Shown one piece after another: positions 1 to 8,354 of a DNA stretch of 64,000 nucleotides. Source of the stretch: Thermoactinomyces sp. DSM 45892. Lineage in GTDB: Bacteria > Bacillota > Bacilli > Thermoactinomycetales > Thermoactinomycetaceae. The stretch covers positions 1 through 64,000 of the forward strand of contig NZ_FNPL01000004.1 in NCBI RefSeq assembly GCF_900107305.1. The letters are read 5' to 3'. The notes beneath the pieces were generated by a model that saw only the letters and a program-made list of their open reading frames with translations, did no database searches and had not been told where the DNA came from. Within the stretch, counting starts at the first letter, position 1, and each line of letters opens with the position of its first letter. A program made the translations under genes and the position numbers.

Positions 1-567
1 AAAGATGGGAAAGAGGATGAATTAGAAGGGATCCAGTTCTGGAACCGCACAGAGTTGGAATTAAAGGACGAAAGAGCCGTTAAGGTTGCTTGGCTGATCG
101 CAAATGAAATGGATGCAGGTGAGATTGTAACGGGAGTTTTAAATCACTATGTACGCTTCACGATCAAAGGAACCGATAGCAATAAATGCCGCTGGAAGAC
201 ATGGAAGAAGTGGGAACGCTTCATCGGAGACGCATCCAAAATCAAGCTTGCAGAGCTACCAAAAGAAATATCAGTAGAAACAAAACTTGAATGGCTGGAT
301 CGCCAAGTAGCCCCTACCCTAGCTACTATCGTGAAAGCAGAATCCGAAGAGTTCTTATTGGATCTAGTGAAGAAAGCAATTTCACGATTAAAAGAGAAAG
401 ACTTCATGATGATTGATCAGTACAAAGACATCAAGGAAGAGCGGAACAGGGAACTGTGGAATCGCACCAAGCATATTAGGTGGAAGTTGATGGGGATTGA
501 AGCAGACGAGACAACGGGTGAGATTCATTCGAAGTATCCCCCATTGAAAGATCAAACAGCTATATAA
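1..567 (+). CDS. Accessory-element protein, 5' truncated by window edge
   Basis: The reading frame is open from base 1, so the start lies outside the window; 188 residues are visible. The protein is hydrophilic and rich in Trp, Lys and Glu, with a predicted helical C-terminal half. I recognise no family. It ends 14 bases before the integrase start, and a GGAGG ribosome-binding site lies in the gap, so the two genes are probably co-transcribed. In elements of this kind the gene just upstream of the integrase is often an excisionase, replication or mobilisation protein, but nothing here identifies which. Its place beside an integrase and a tRNA marks it as part of an integrated element. Confidence 0.65.
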   Translation, partial: KDGKEDELEGIQFWNRTELELKDERAVKVAWLIANEMDAGEIVTGVLNHYVRFTIKGTDSNKCRWKTWKKWERFIGDASKIKLAELPKEISVETKLEWLDRQVAPTLATIVKAESEEFLLDLVKKAISRLKEKDFMMIDQYKDIKEERNRELWNRTKHIRWKLMGIEADETTGEIHSKYPPLKDQTAI

Positions 568-581
568 GGAGGAAGCAAACA

Positions 582-1733
582 TTGAGAGGACATGTACGCA
601 GGCGCGGATACAAGTATTGTTTTGTAATTGATATTGGTCGAGACCCACAGACTGGAAAACGGAAGCAGATGTGGTCAAAGGGGTTTGATGAAGAAGGCGA
701 TGCTGAAAAAGCAATGATAAAGGCAATTTACGAAATGAATCAAGGAATTTTCGTAGAATCAAACAAGATTACATTTGGAGAATTTCTCTGCCGCTGGTTA
801 GAAGACTATGCCCAAATTAATTGCGCTCCTAAGACTTTTGAATTTTATGAGCTTGTGATCCAAAAACACATAATCCCATCAATGGGCAAACTCTTATTGA
901 CTCAATTAAAGCCCATGCACATCCAAAATTACTATTCAAAAAAACTAACAAACGGTCGCTTGGATGGAAAAGGTGGGCTTTCAGCACGGTCTGTACATCA
1001 CCACCATCGACTTCTACATGAGGTGCTTGAGCATGCGGTTAAATGGCAGTTAATCTTTAACAATCCCGTCAAGGCAACGATACCTCCAAAGCCAAAGAAA
1101 AAGAGAGTGAATGCTTTAACTAAAGAGCAAGTTCTTACGGTATTGCAACTTGCAGGCAAGTTATGGTGTTATCCTATTATCTTTTTTGCCCTTAATACAG
1201 GAATGCGCAGAGGGGAGATTTTGGGGTTGAGATGGAAAGATGTAGACCTAGAGAAGCGCACAATCAGTATCAGCTATTCGCTACAGCGAGTAAAAAAGAA
1301 AGGTTTGCAACTTCGTCCAGCCACAAAAACAGAAGGTAGTCGTAGGTCTCTCGCTATTTCAAATTCAGTTGTTGATATGCTTAAAAAAGTTCAGACCCAT
1401 CAAGCAAGTAATAAATTGCAAGTGGGCGAATTTTATCAAGATAATGGTTTCGTATTCTCAATGTCATGCGGTAAACCTATAGATCCTCACAGAGTTTCTA
1501 AAGAATTTCGTCATTTAGTCAAGAAATCAGACGGGATTCCTTACATGTCATTTCACGATCTTCGACATTGTCACGCAACATTATTGTTACAACAAGGGGA
1601 ACACCCGAAAGTGGTTTCGGAACGCCTCGGTCATTCTACTATCACTTTAACCATGGACACATACTCACATGTATTACCTAACATGCAAAAAGAAGCCGCG
1701 GACAAGCTGGATAAATTTCTATTTGAAGACTAG
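582..1733 (+). CDS. int: Tyrosine recombinase / integrase of an integrated element
   Basis: 383 residues, the usual length for phage and ICE integrases. The N-terminal part (about 1-60) looks like an arm-binding domain, followed by a SAM-like core-binding domain (about 62-165) and the catalytic domain (about 178-383). The catalytic set is complete: R209 in TGMRRGE, H325 and R328 in HDLRH, H351 in LGHS and nucleophile Y361 in DTYSH. Start is TTG at 582, chosen for the AAGGAGG placed 8 bases upstream. The gene points at tRNA-Arg 104 bases downstream, the standard arrangement for elements that integrate into a tRNA 3' end. The enzyme should catalyse attP x attB recombination, with excision needing a partner protein not seen here. 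Confidence 0.93.
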   Translation: MRGHVRRRGYKYCFVIDIGRDPQTGKRKQMWSKGFDEEGDAEKAMIKAIYEMNQGIFVESNKITFGEFLCRWLEDYAQINCAPKTFEFYELVIQKHIIPSMGKLLLTQLKPMHIQNYYSKKLTNGRLDGKGGLSARSVHHHHRLLHEVLEHAVKWQLIFNNPVKATIPPKPKKKRVNALTKEQVLTVLQLAGKLWCYPIIFFALNTGMRRGEILGLRWKDVDLEKRTISISYSLQRVKKKGLQLRPATKTEGSRRSLAISNSVVDMLKKVQTHQASNKLQVGEFYQDNGFVFSMSCGKPIDPHRVSKEFRHLVKKSDGIPYMSFHDLRHCHATLLLQQGEHPKVVSERLGHSTITLTMDTYSHVLPNMQKEAADKLDKFLFED

Positions 1734-1779
1734 ATTACAAAGCACTTTATCTAAGTAAAGGTTTGCAATTTGTTTGCAG

Positions 1780-1821
1780 TTAGGGGCTATAACATCATAT
1801 TTTCAATGTCATAGCCCCTAA
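1780..1821. terminator. Inverted repeat after integrase
   Basis: TTAGGGGCTAT (1780-1790) is matched by ATAGCCCCTAA (1811-1821) with further pairing inside the loop. It lies between the integrase and tRNA-Arg and probably ends transcription from both sides. There is no long T-run, so a structural role at the element end is also possible. Just upstream (1761-1779) the near-repeats GTTTGCAATT and GTTTGCAGTT could be integrase arm-type sites. Confidence 0.5.
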
Positions 1822-1836
1822 ACCCCTTGATATCAC

Positions 1837-1913
1837 TGGCGCACCCGAGAGGACTCGAACCTCCGACACCCAGTTTAGGAAACTAGTGCTCTATCCTGCT
1901 GAGCTACGGGCGC
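1837..1913 (-). tRNA. tRNA-Arg (anticodon CCU)
   Basis: The reverse strand folds into a full cloverleaf: acceptor GCGCCCG paired with CGGGTGC (one G-U), an intact T arm GGTTCGAACC, and anticodon loop TTCCTAA giving CCT. Discriminator G and CCA are encoded. The 3' end faces the integrase, so this tRNA is the likely attachment site of the element lying to the left, with the duplicated 3' segment expected at the far end outside the window. Confidence 0.95.
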
Positions 1914-1942
1914 ATAACGCTATTTACCTTCTTCCATTATAT

Positions 1943-1985
1943 AACGAAGATCCCCTACTCACAATAGGAGCAGGGGATCTTCGTT
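1943..1985 (-). terminator. asnB terminator hairpin
   Basis: A perfect 14-bp inverted repeat, AACGAAGATCCCCT (1943-1956) and its complement (1972-1985). It starts inside the asnB stop codon and therefore ends the asnB transcript; the following T-run is weak. Confidence 0.7.
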
Positions 1986-3828
1986 AACGCCACTGGACTT
2001 GGAAGTGGGTGAGCCATTGATTGAATTGAAGCCAGTAAGCTAGTAATGCAGGGACATTCATCAATTGTCCAAACCAAGGCAGATGCTTTTTTTGTAGATT
2101 TTGCCCGACAAAGCATTGAACCACTTGGTGATCGAGAAAATCCCAGATAGGGGCTTGCTTGTCGAGGAGTAATTCATTCACTTTCTTTTGCATGGTTTGT
2201 AGGTAAAGAGGATGATGTGTTTTGGGATAGGGACTCTTTTTCCTCTCGATAATTTCATCTGGTAAAATCCCTCGTAGTGCGTGGCGCAACAAACCTTTTT
2301 CTCTACCATTATGCGCTTTCATTTCCCAAGGAATATTCCATACATACTCAACTAAGTGATGATCACAAAACGGCACTCGAACCTCTAGTCCGTAAGCCAT
2401 GCTCATACGATCTTTTCGATCGAGGAGAGTAGGCATCCAGCGGGTTAGATTCATGTAAAATAACTCTTTCATTCGCTCTTCTTTAGGAGAGTCTTGATCG
2501 CATCGAGGAACTTCTTCTAAAGTCTGCTGATATCTCATTTGTACATATTCCATTGGCTGAATTTGATCCTGTACATCCTTTCGGATAAATGGAATCCGCT
2601 CATTTGTTAAACGCGCCCATGGAAAGATATCTGCCTGAACCATCTCTTCCCGATGGAACCACGGATATCCACCAAATACTTCGTCCGCACACTCTCCAGA
2701 AAGGCAGACTGTTAAATCTTTCTTAATCTCTCTGGAGAATAACATTAATGAACTATCAATATCCGCCATCCCAGGAAAATCTCTAGCAATGAGAGCTCTG
2801 GGGATATAATCCACTAATTCTTGATTATTAAGGCATACTACGTGATGATCAGACTGCAAAAACTCAGCCATCAATTGCGCCCATGGGGAATCCGCATTGG
2901 GCTGGAATTCATTCTTCTCAAAAAACTGATCATTATCTTGGTAGTCAATCGAAAATGTAGTTAAGCGACCTTTTCCTTCCTCACGAAACACCTTTGCTGC
3001 AACTGCGGAAATCGCGCTCGAATCCAATCCTCCTGAAAGCATCGTTCCAATCGGAACATCGGAGATTAATTGTCTTCTGACAGAAGCCTCGAATAATTCT
3101 GTTACCCTCTCGATCGTTGCCTCAAAGTCATCCGGATGTGGTCTACTCACTAACTGCCAATATGGATGAGTTTGAATACCTTGCCGAGATACCTTCAGCC
3201 AATGACCTGGCTTGAGCTCCTTAATATCGCGGAACACACCTTCACCTGGAGTTCTAGCTGGGCCCATCATTAACACTTCGGCCAGACCTTGATCATCTAT
3301 AACAGAACAAATATCTGGATGTTGTAATAAAGACTTTATTTCAGATCCAAACACAAATGTATCTCTCACATGAGCGTAGAACAAAGGTTTTACCCCAATC
3401 CGATCCCTTGCAATATAGAGCTCTTGTGAAAATTCATCCCAGATGGCAAAAGCAAATATACCATTCATTCGTTTAGGCGCATCCACTCCCCATTCTTGGT
3501 AAGCAGCAGGTAGCAATTCTGTATCACAGTTAGTAGTAAAACGATATCCGAGAGACTCTAATTCCGTCCGAATCTCAGCCATATTGTATAATTCTCCGTT
3601 GTATGTAACCACCATTCGTTGATTACCAAACTGTTTCACCATAGGTTGTAATCCATTCTCTGGGTCCATCACACTTAATCTTCGATGCCCCAATGCTATA
3701 TGCTTACCAATCCAGGTCCCCTCTGAATCAGGACCTCGTTTAGCATGTTGTTGATTCATAAGACCAATGATTTTAGTCTGATAGCTCAAGTTTTCCTCGT
3801 AATTCATCCATCCAACAATTCCGCACAT
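1984..3828 (-). CDS. asnB: Asparagine synthetase, glutamine-hydrolysing
   Basis: 614 residues. It makes asparagine from aspartate, ATP and glutamine. The class II glutamine amidotransferase domain (about 2-210) has the nucleophile Cys2 directly after the start (MCGIVGW). The synthetase domain (about 220-600) carries the ATP pyrophosphatase P-loop SGGLDSSA and the later GECADEVFGGYP motif. Start ATG is preceded by GGGGAGG. The length matches the AsnO-type enzymes linked to sporulation in Bacillus, but paralogue assignment is not certain. A 200-base leader with terminator-like hairpins lies upstream (see 4028-4103). It appears monocistronic. Confidence 0.93.
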   Translation of the reverse strand: MCGIVGWMNYEENLSYQTKIIGLMNQQHAKRGPDSEGTWIGKHIALGHRRLSVMDPENGLQPMVKQFGNQRMVVTYNGELYNMAEIRTELESLGYRFTTNCDTELLPAAYQEWGVDAPKRMNGIFAFAIWDEFSQELYIARDRIGVKPLFYAHVRDTFVFGSEIKSLLQHPDICSVIDDQGLAEVLMMGPARTPGEGVFRDIKELKPGHWLKVSRQGIQTHPYWQLVSRPHPDDFEATIERVTELFEASVRRQLISDVPIGTMLSGGLDSSAISAVAAKVFREEGKGRLTTFSIDYQDNDQFFEKNEFQPNADSPWAQLMAEFLQSDHHVVCLNNQELVDYIPRALIARDFPGMADIDSSLMLFSREIKKDLTVCLSGECADEVFGGYPWFHREEMVQADIFPWARLTNERIPFIRKDVQDQIQPMEYVQMRYQQTLEEVPRCDQDSPKEERMKELFYMNLTRWMPTLLDRKDRMSMAYGLEVRVPFCDHHLVEYVWNIPWEMKAHNGREKGLLRHALRGILPDEIIERKKSPYPKTHHPLYLQTMQKKVNELLLDKQAPIWDFLDHQVVQCFVGQNLQKKHLPWFGQLMNVPALLAYWLQFNQWLTHFQVQWR

Positions 3829-4027
3829 CCGTCTTCCTCCCCTAGGCAGTGTCTATGTATATATATGTAGCAAGGCAGGGAATTTTCCATGACTCGCTTG
3901 AATAGCGAAAGAAAATAGACTTTTCCATTTTCTTGTGGTATGATAAAAATTGCACAATACTAAAAAAGTTGTGCATAGCCAATTTTTATGTCTCCACTCA
4001 ATGCCTATAAAGTTGCCTTTAGTACAA

Positions 4028-4103
4028 AAGAGCATTGTCTTTCGAAAAGCGAAGGACGATGCTCTTTGCTGTTTTATGCCATCTAATCGGATCTGATTAG
4101 ATG
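4028..4103 (-). promoter_or_regulatory. Candidate transcription attenuator in asnB leader
   Basis: Two hairpins lie about 200-275 bases upstream of asnB, read on its strand. The first is CATCTAATC/GATTAGATG (4080-4103). The second, longer one (4028-4066) pairs AAGAGCAT..TTCG with CGAA..ATGCTCTT and is followed on the asnB strand by TTTTGT, so it resembles a rho-independent terminator upstream of the coding region. The T-box core sequence AGGGTGGNACCGCG is absent, so the sensing mechanism, if any, is unknown. The 3829-4197 gap holds nothing else that I can identify apart from the asnB ribosome-binding site. Confidence 0.4.
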
Positions 4104-4197
4104 GGTACCTTCCTTTATCTCTCACTAAATCTTTAGTGTAATTTATGATAAAATAATAAGTATATCATTTTTATTTTTATTTATAAGGAGATACTGA

Positions 4198-4437
4198 ATG
4201 GATCATTTGCTTTCTTGTAGAGAGGTTGAGGTTGCAATATTGGTGGCAAAAGGATATAAGGATAACGAAATTGCTTTGTCATTATTTATTAGCAGACGAC
4301 GTGTAGGAGAGATCGTTGCTTCTATTAAGAGCAAATGGCATATAACCTCCCGCGTTCAAATTGGGATCATTACATATTATTGCGGCTTAATAGATATAAA
4401 AAAAGAGGTTTTTACTAAATGTAAAAGTTTTAACTGA
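4198..4437 (+). CDS. Small stand-alone LuxR/GerE-type HTH protein
   Basis: 79 residues. The core (about 5-60) fits a LuxR C-terminal helix-turn-helix: SCREVEVAILVAKGYKDNEI, then ALSLFISRRRVGEIVASIKSKW. There is no receiver or ligand domain, as in the sporulation regulator GerE (74 residues). ATG is preceded by AAGGAG with good spacing. It is divergent from asnB and shares its upstream region. The recognition helix SRRRVGEIVA departs from the usual S-x-x-TV-x-x-H pattern, so its targets cannot be guessed. A role in spore-coat or developmental gene control is inference from size only. Confidence 0.7.
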   Translation: MDHLLSCREVEVAILVAKGYKDNEIALSLFISRRRVGEIVASIKSKWHITSRVQIGIITYYCGLIDIKKEVFTKCKSFN

Positions 4438-4537
4438 TAACATAAACTATTTAATTATTCCTAAGCATTATAATGGCTACTGCTACCACCTTCGGAATCC
4501 TTAAACCTTTAGACTACACCCATGCTGAGTAGATGTA

Positions 4538-4574
4538 AGTCACCTGCTTCTCATTTATAATGAAGCAGGTGACT
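4538..4574. terminator. Bidirectional terminator
   Basis: Perfect 13-bp inverted repeat AGTCACCTGCTTC / GAAGCAGGTGACT with an 11-base loop, between the convergent small HTH gene and the histidine kinase gene. Confidence 0.8.
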
Positions 4575-4590
4575 TCTGGTATAAGCATAT

Positions 4591-5661
4591 TCATCTCTTA
4601 CAAAGAGGCAGACAAATGTGGAAACTTGTTTCCTCTTCATCACTTTCAACATTTACATACCCCTTGTGTAATTCAATGATATTCTTCGTGATAGCTAACC
4701 CTAGCCCTGATCCGCCTGTATAAACGGATCGGGACTTCTCAATTCGATAAAAGCGATCGAAAAGATAAGGAAGATCTGCTAACGGAATACTATCCCCGTA
4801 ATTTATGATCTTCACAATCGAAAGTTGGTCATGGACCTCCAAAATAATATCCACAAATACCCCTTTTTTTCCATAGTTCATCGCATTGGAGATAACATTC
4901 TCAAATACCCTTGCTAATTGGTCACCATCCGCCTCCACATAAACAGGACTTTCTGGTAGCGAAAGCCTTGACTTCATTTTTTCTTGGGTAAGCTGAATTT
5001 GGAACTGAATCGCGATCTGTTTCAGTAATTCCTTTAAATTGATCGCTCTCATCTGTAGGCTCATCTTTGGATTCTTAGTCCGAACGTATTCAAATAAATC
5101 ATTTACCAACTGATCTAATCGTTGGGCTTTTTGATAAGCAATGTCTGTATAGTATCGGAGCTCTACTTCGTCTTGATATTGATTCCGGTCAATCAAACTC
5201 AAATACCCCATAATAGAGGTTAATGGAGTCCGTAGATCATGGGAAACATTCGTAATTAGCTCGTTTTTTGTCTGTTCTGATAAGCGTTCTTCTTCAACGG
5301 CTGTACGTAATCGTTCTAAAATCAAATTAATGCGAGTCGCCAACTTGCTAAACTCATTTTGAAATTTAACCGGAACTCTCTTTTTTGAATCTCCTTGTGC
5401 AATCTCGCTAACCGCATAACAGATTTGAATAAAGTATCGAATATAACGCGCAGTAAATAAAAAAAATATAATAATGCCAAATAACCCTACCAATATATAC
5501 TCCATACGGATAGGCAACAGACTTTCGATAGCCTCTAGATTAGAAGTATATTCTTTCAATAAACTATAAACAAAGTTGGAAATAAACAAAGAAGCCCACA
5601 AGCTAAAGATAAAAACCACAGCAATTTTAGATAGAATTCGATAATACACTTTATCCCTCAA
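4591..5661 (-). CDS. Sensor histidine kinase (OmpR-system partner)
   Basis: 356 residues. Two transmembrane helices (about 10-32 and 53-72) enclose only a short outside loop, so this is an intramembrane-sensing type. A HAMP-like linker follows (about 73-125), then the dimerisation/phosphoacceptor domain with H141 in NVSHDLRTPL, and a C-terminal ATPase domain with N-box NVISNAMNYG, F-box region LFDRFYR and G-box GGSGLGLAI. The architecture is VanS/CroS-like. The TTG start overlaps the end of the response-regulator gene by 11 bases, giving translational coupling. Such systems often sense cell-envelope stress; the specific signal is unknown. Confidence 0.88.
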   Translation of the reverse strand: MRDKVYYRILSKIAVVFIFSLWASLFISNFVYSLLKEYTSNLEAIESLLPIRMEYILVGLFGIIIFFLFTARYIRYFIQICYAVSEIAQGDSKKRVPVKFQNEFSKLATRINLILERLRTAVEEERLSEQTKNELITNVSHDLRTPLTSIMGYLSLIDRNQYQDEVELRYYTDIAYQKAQRLDQLVNDLFEYVRTKNPKMSLQMRAINLKELLKQIAIQFQIQLTQEKMKSRLSLPESPVYVEADGDQLARVFENVISNAMNYGKKGVFVDIILEVHDQLSIVKIINYGDSIPLADLPYLFDRFYRIEKSRSVYTGGSGLGLAITKNIIELHKGYVNVESDEEETSFHICLPLCKR

Positions 5662-6349
5662 TTTTGTAACCCACTCCCCATATGGTATGAATCATTTTAT
5701 ATCCTAAATTTTTTTCTAATTTATCTCGTAAATTACTAATATGCACCATGACAGTGTTATTAGCTTCATAATATTTTTCTTTCCAAACAGAGCGAAATAT
5801 TTCCTCTGAATTAAATGCTTGGCCTAGATGTGAAGCGAGAAGATAAAGAATTTCAAATTCTTTAGATGTTAGATTAATTTTTTTCTCTCTAACAAACGTA
5901 GAATATGTTTTCCGATCAATAGTCAGTTCTCCTAAACGAATCATCTCACTATTTTCCTGTGGAAGCTGATGATTAAAATAATAAGCCCTTCGTAAAAGCG
6001 CTTTCACTCGTACCGTCATTTCTAATATGTTAAATGGCTTGGTCATATAATCATCAGCTCCTGTCATCAGGCCGGTGATTTTATCCATATCCTCCGATTT
6101 GGCACTTAACATTAGAATGGGCGTGTTGTTATGCTGTCTAACCCGCTGACAAAATTCCAGTCCATTCATTTTCGGCATCATTATATCTAGAATAATCAAA
6201 TGAACGGAATGATCCTGTAAGATTGTCAGGGCTTCTTCCCCATCATACGCTTTTAACGTGGTATGACCTTCATTTTGTAAAGAAATATCGATTAAGTTTA
6301 CGATTTCTTTATCATCATCTACGATTAAGATTTGCTTAGACAAATTCAT
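5651..6349 (-). CDS. Response regulator, OmpR/PhoB family
   Basis: 232 residues from ATG 6349. I prefer this start to the upstream ATG at 6361 because GAGGGGG lies just before it, inside the longer frame. The receiver domain (about 5-118) has DDD near the N-terminus, phosphoacceptor D55 in LIILDIMMPK and Lys in MTKPFN. The C-terminal winged helix (about 130-230) has the TSKEFEILYLL and HISNLRDKLE segments typical of OmpR/PhoB DNA binding. It is first in an operon with the overlapping histidine kinase. Confidence 0.9.
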   Translation of the reverse strand: MNLSKQILIVDDDKEIVNLIDISLQNEGHTTLKAYDGEEALTILQDHSVHLIILDIMMPKMNGLEFCQRVRQHNNTPILMLSAKSEDMDKITGLMTGADDYMTKPFNILEMTVRVKALLRRAYYFNHQLPQENSEMIRLGELTIDRKTYSTFVREKKINLTSKEFEILYLLASHLGQAFNSEEIFRSVWKEKYYEANNTVMVHISNLRDKLEKNLGYKMIHTIWGVGYKIEG

Positions 6350-6424
6350 AATCCCCCTCATCCTCTCTTATCACGCTATAAGTTGAAAACTTTTTAAGTA
6401 TATAGGCATAATGAGACAAAAAAT

Positions 6425-6452
6425 GCGTACTTACACGGAATGGTAAGTACGC
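6425..6452 (-). terminator. Terminator of small lipoprotein gene
   Basis: GCGTACTTAC (6425-6434) pairs with GTAAGTACGC (6443-6452). On the minus strand it is followed by ATTTTTTG, a standard rho-independent terminator downstream of the gene at 6524-6793. Confidence 0.8.
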
Positions 6453-6523
6453 CCTAAGTATACCTATATGAGTTTGTGTAATCTACATGTTTTACTATAT
6501 TTTTAACAACTAGTTACGTAAAT

Positions 6524-6793
6524 TTATTTTTTCTCGTTTTCTTTTGTATCAGTTTTTTTATCCTTCTCTGCTTCTTTTTTTGCTTTGTCGTCTGTTTTAC
6601 CTTTTTCTGGTTGAGTTGTACTACTTCCCTGGGATGGTGTGCCAGTATTGTTGTTTGCTGGTGGTGTTGTTGTATTTTGCTCCACTGCAGGTTTTTTAGG
6701 CTCTTCTTTTTTCTTTTCTTCTTTTCCACATCCAACTAAAAAAACTGCTGTAGCCACTCCTGCTGCTACTATAGGGAATAACTTCTTTTTCAT
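6524..6793 (-). CDS. Small lysine/glutamate-rich lipoprotein
   Basis: 89 residues. A lipoprotein signal peptide ends in the lipobox LVGC (Cys22). The rest is low-complexity: lysine/glutamate blocks around a Thr/Pro/Asn/Gly-rich stretch, expected to be disordered and exposed on the outer face of the membrane. AAGGAGC precedes the ATG. It is monocistronic with its own terminator and lies directly upstream of the two-component operon, though separated from it by that terminator. I can assign no function; an envelope spacer or a sensor partner for the adjacent kinase is speculation. Confidence 0.75.
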   Translation of the reverse strand: MKKKLFPIVAAGVATAVFLVGCGKEEKKKEEPKKPAVEQNTTTPPANNNTGTPSQGSSTTQPEKGKTDDKAKKEAEKDKKTDTKENEKK

Positions 6794-6925
6794 AAATATT
6801 AGCTCCTTATTAATAAAATTTTTATTGTTTCTGTGCTCTTATACTACTATATAGCCATATCACAAACAATTTGATTTAGCTTACACTTATATTACAAAAT
6901 TGTAATGTCATTCCATGACGAGACC

Positions 6926-6969
6926 ATATGCAAAAAAGCCATCTTAAGCTAGACGACTTTTTTGCATAT
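6926..6969 (-). terminator. Terminator
   Basis: ATATGCAAAAAAG (6926-6938) pairs with CTTTTTTGCATAT (6957-6969) around an 18-base loop. It lies just downstream of the minus-strand gene ending at 6981. Confidence 0.75.
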
Positions 6970-6980
6970 AATCTTCATTT

Positions 6981-8291
6981 TTAATAGGGATAGAAAAAGT
7001 AGACGTATTCGGCCACCTTCTGCATATTACCGCTACATTTACATACGTTTTGATCATTATATATTTCAAATTCCGTTAAACCAATCCGTTTCACCATGGC
7101 ACCAGACACCGTTCCTCTGTCTGTAATTTTAGCTATATCAGCTATCATTTCTTCTAAGCCTTCCCTTTCATAACACCCCATACATAATTCCTCATTACGT
7201 TTTATCAACGCTTCGCATCGAGAGCAACTATATTCCTCGCGATCCAAATCCGAAGTAAGCACACCTTGGATATAATCCGCTATCTCATGTGCAGTGCCAT
7301 TCCAATCACTATCGCTATATGGCCCCTCATCATCTTCTTCGAGATCCTCTACTTTATAGACTTCAAAATCAGTTGAACTAATTCGGAAGACCTTATAACC
7401 AGACAAAATCTTACTGTTTGGTATCTCTTGGATTTGAGATATCAGTTTATTTCTTACATCTTGCTTCTCACAATCTAAACAGAAGATCGCATTTTGGGAT
7501 AGAATTCCATCACACTTGGGACAATTAGTCGATTTACTATAATCATTACATGGAGTATAAAATTGGCTTCCATAACGGTTGCGGGTAGCACAGTCATGAT
7601 AGACTTGATCAGGTGAATCATCCAGATCATGCTGATGCCAAATATCAGCCAAGGTCATGGTTTCTAGATTATCATGATAGGGGTGCAAGTAGAAGGCAAC
7701 CGAACCCTCGGGATCGATCAAGATCGTCTTCCCGACATATGGATCATGGTACGAGGAATCCTCTTTTAAGTTGTAATGATAGACAACAAAATCGAATCCT
7801 CGAAAATCCTGAGATGGATCCCCAACTATGTAGTTAAAATACTTCTTTGTAGCCTCGCTATCCGAAGTAAAGGCAAGAGTGAGATAAGGATACTGATCAT
7901 TTACCGTATATCGTTCTTTATTCAACCAAACTGCATTTTCAAACCCTTTATCATTATTCACATTTACTGTAATCCATGTTAGATTTCTCAGTGTTTCCTT
8001 GTTTTTTTCACTGATGAGTGTGCCATCGGTAGTGAGACGTATTCTTTCATCTAACCTTGAGATTGCATAATCCATAAATTCTTGAAATTGCGGGTGGAGC
8101 ATGGGTTCGCCTTTCCAAGAGGGGGTAAGTATTACATCCTCGTATTGACTACACTCATCGACGATTTTTTTCCATAAATCCCACGGCATAAATCCACGAT
8201 TTCCCTCTGTAGAGGAATCCTCATCCATTCGATTGACGGGTTCACATGGAGCCGTTATATCAACATATATATACTTCGGAAATGGGCTCAA
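6981..8291 (-). CDS. Radical-SAM/SPASM-like protein without cluster cysteines, plus two zinc-ribbon modules
   Basis: 436 residues from TTG 8291 (AAGGTG upstream; no ATG is available before an in-frame stop). The first 240 residues follow the radical SAM pattern: a YVDITAPC strand, RGFMPWDLWKKIVDEC helix, WKGEPMLHPQF (the GGEP motif), TTDGTLISE, then a SPASM-like segment DPEGSV..TMTLADIWH. The CxxxCxxC loop that binds the 4Fe-4S cluster is missing: after C16 comes EPVNRMDED. The C-terminal part is two related modules, each a Cys4 ribbon (CPKC..CLDC about 259-277; CSRC..CMGC about 355-374) followed by a short alpha/beta segment ending in F-E-V-Y or F-E-I-Y. It is probably not a classical radical SAM enzyme. 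Function unknown. Confidence 0.6.
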   Translation of the reverse strand: MSPFPKYIYVDITAPCEPVNRMDEDSSTEGNRGFMPWDLWKKIVDECSQYEDVILTPSWKGEPMLHPQFQEFMDYAISRLDERIRLTTDGTLISEKNKETLRNLTWITVNVNNDKGFENAVWLNKERYTVNDQYPYLTLAFTSDSEATKKYFNYIVGDPSQDFRGFDFVVYHYNLKEDSSYHDPYVGKTILIDPEGSVAFYLHPYHDNLETMTLADIWHQHDLDDSPDQVYHDCATRNRYGSQFYTPCNDYSKSTNCPKCDGILSQNAIFCLDCEKQDVRNKLISQIQEIPNSKILSGYKVFRISSTDFEVYKVEDLEEDDEGPYSDSDWNGTAHEIADYIQGVLTSDLDREEYSCSRCEALIKRNEELCMGCYEREGLEEMIADIAKITDRGTVSGAMVKRIGLTEFEIYNDQNVCKCSGNMQKVAEYVYFFYPY

Positions 8292-8354
8292 ACCTACACC
8301 TTCTTCTGTTCGTTTGCGTAGTAGTAATCTCTTAAACTAGATAGCAGAGTATAA

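Noticed and set aside
4028-4103. T-box riboswitch for asnB.
   Set aside because: GGTACC occurs but the required AGGGTGGNACCGCG core does not; kept only as a candidate attenuator.
3853-4125. 90-codon frame in the asnB leader.
   Set aside because: It covers the hairpins of the leader, has no family features and no start signal.
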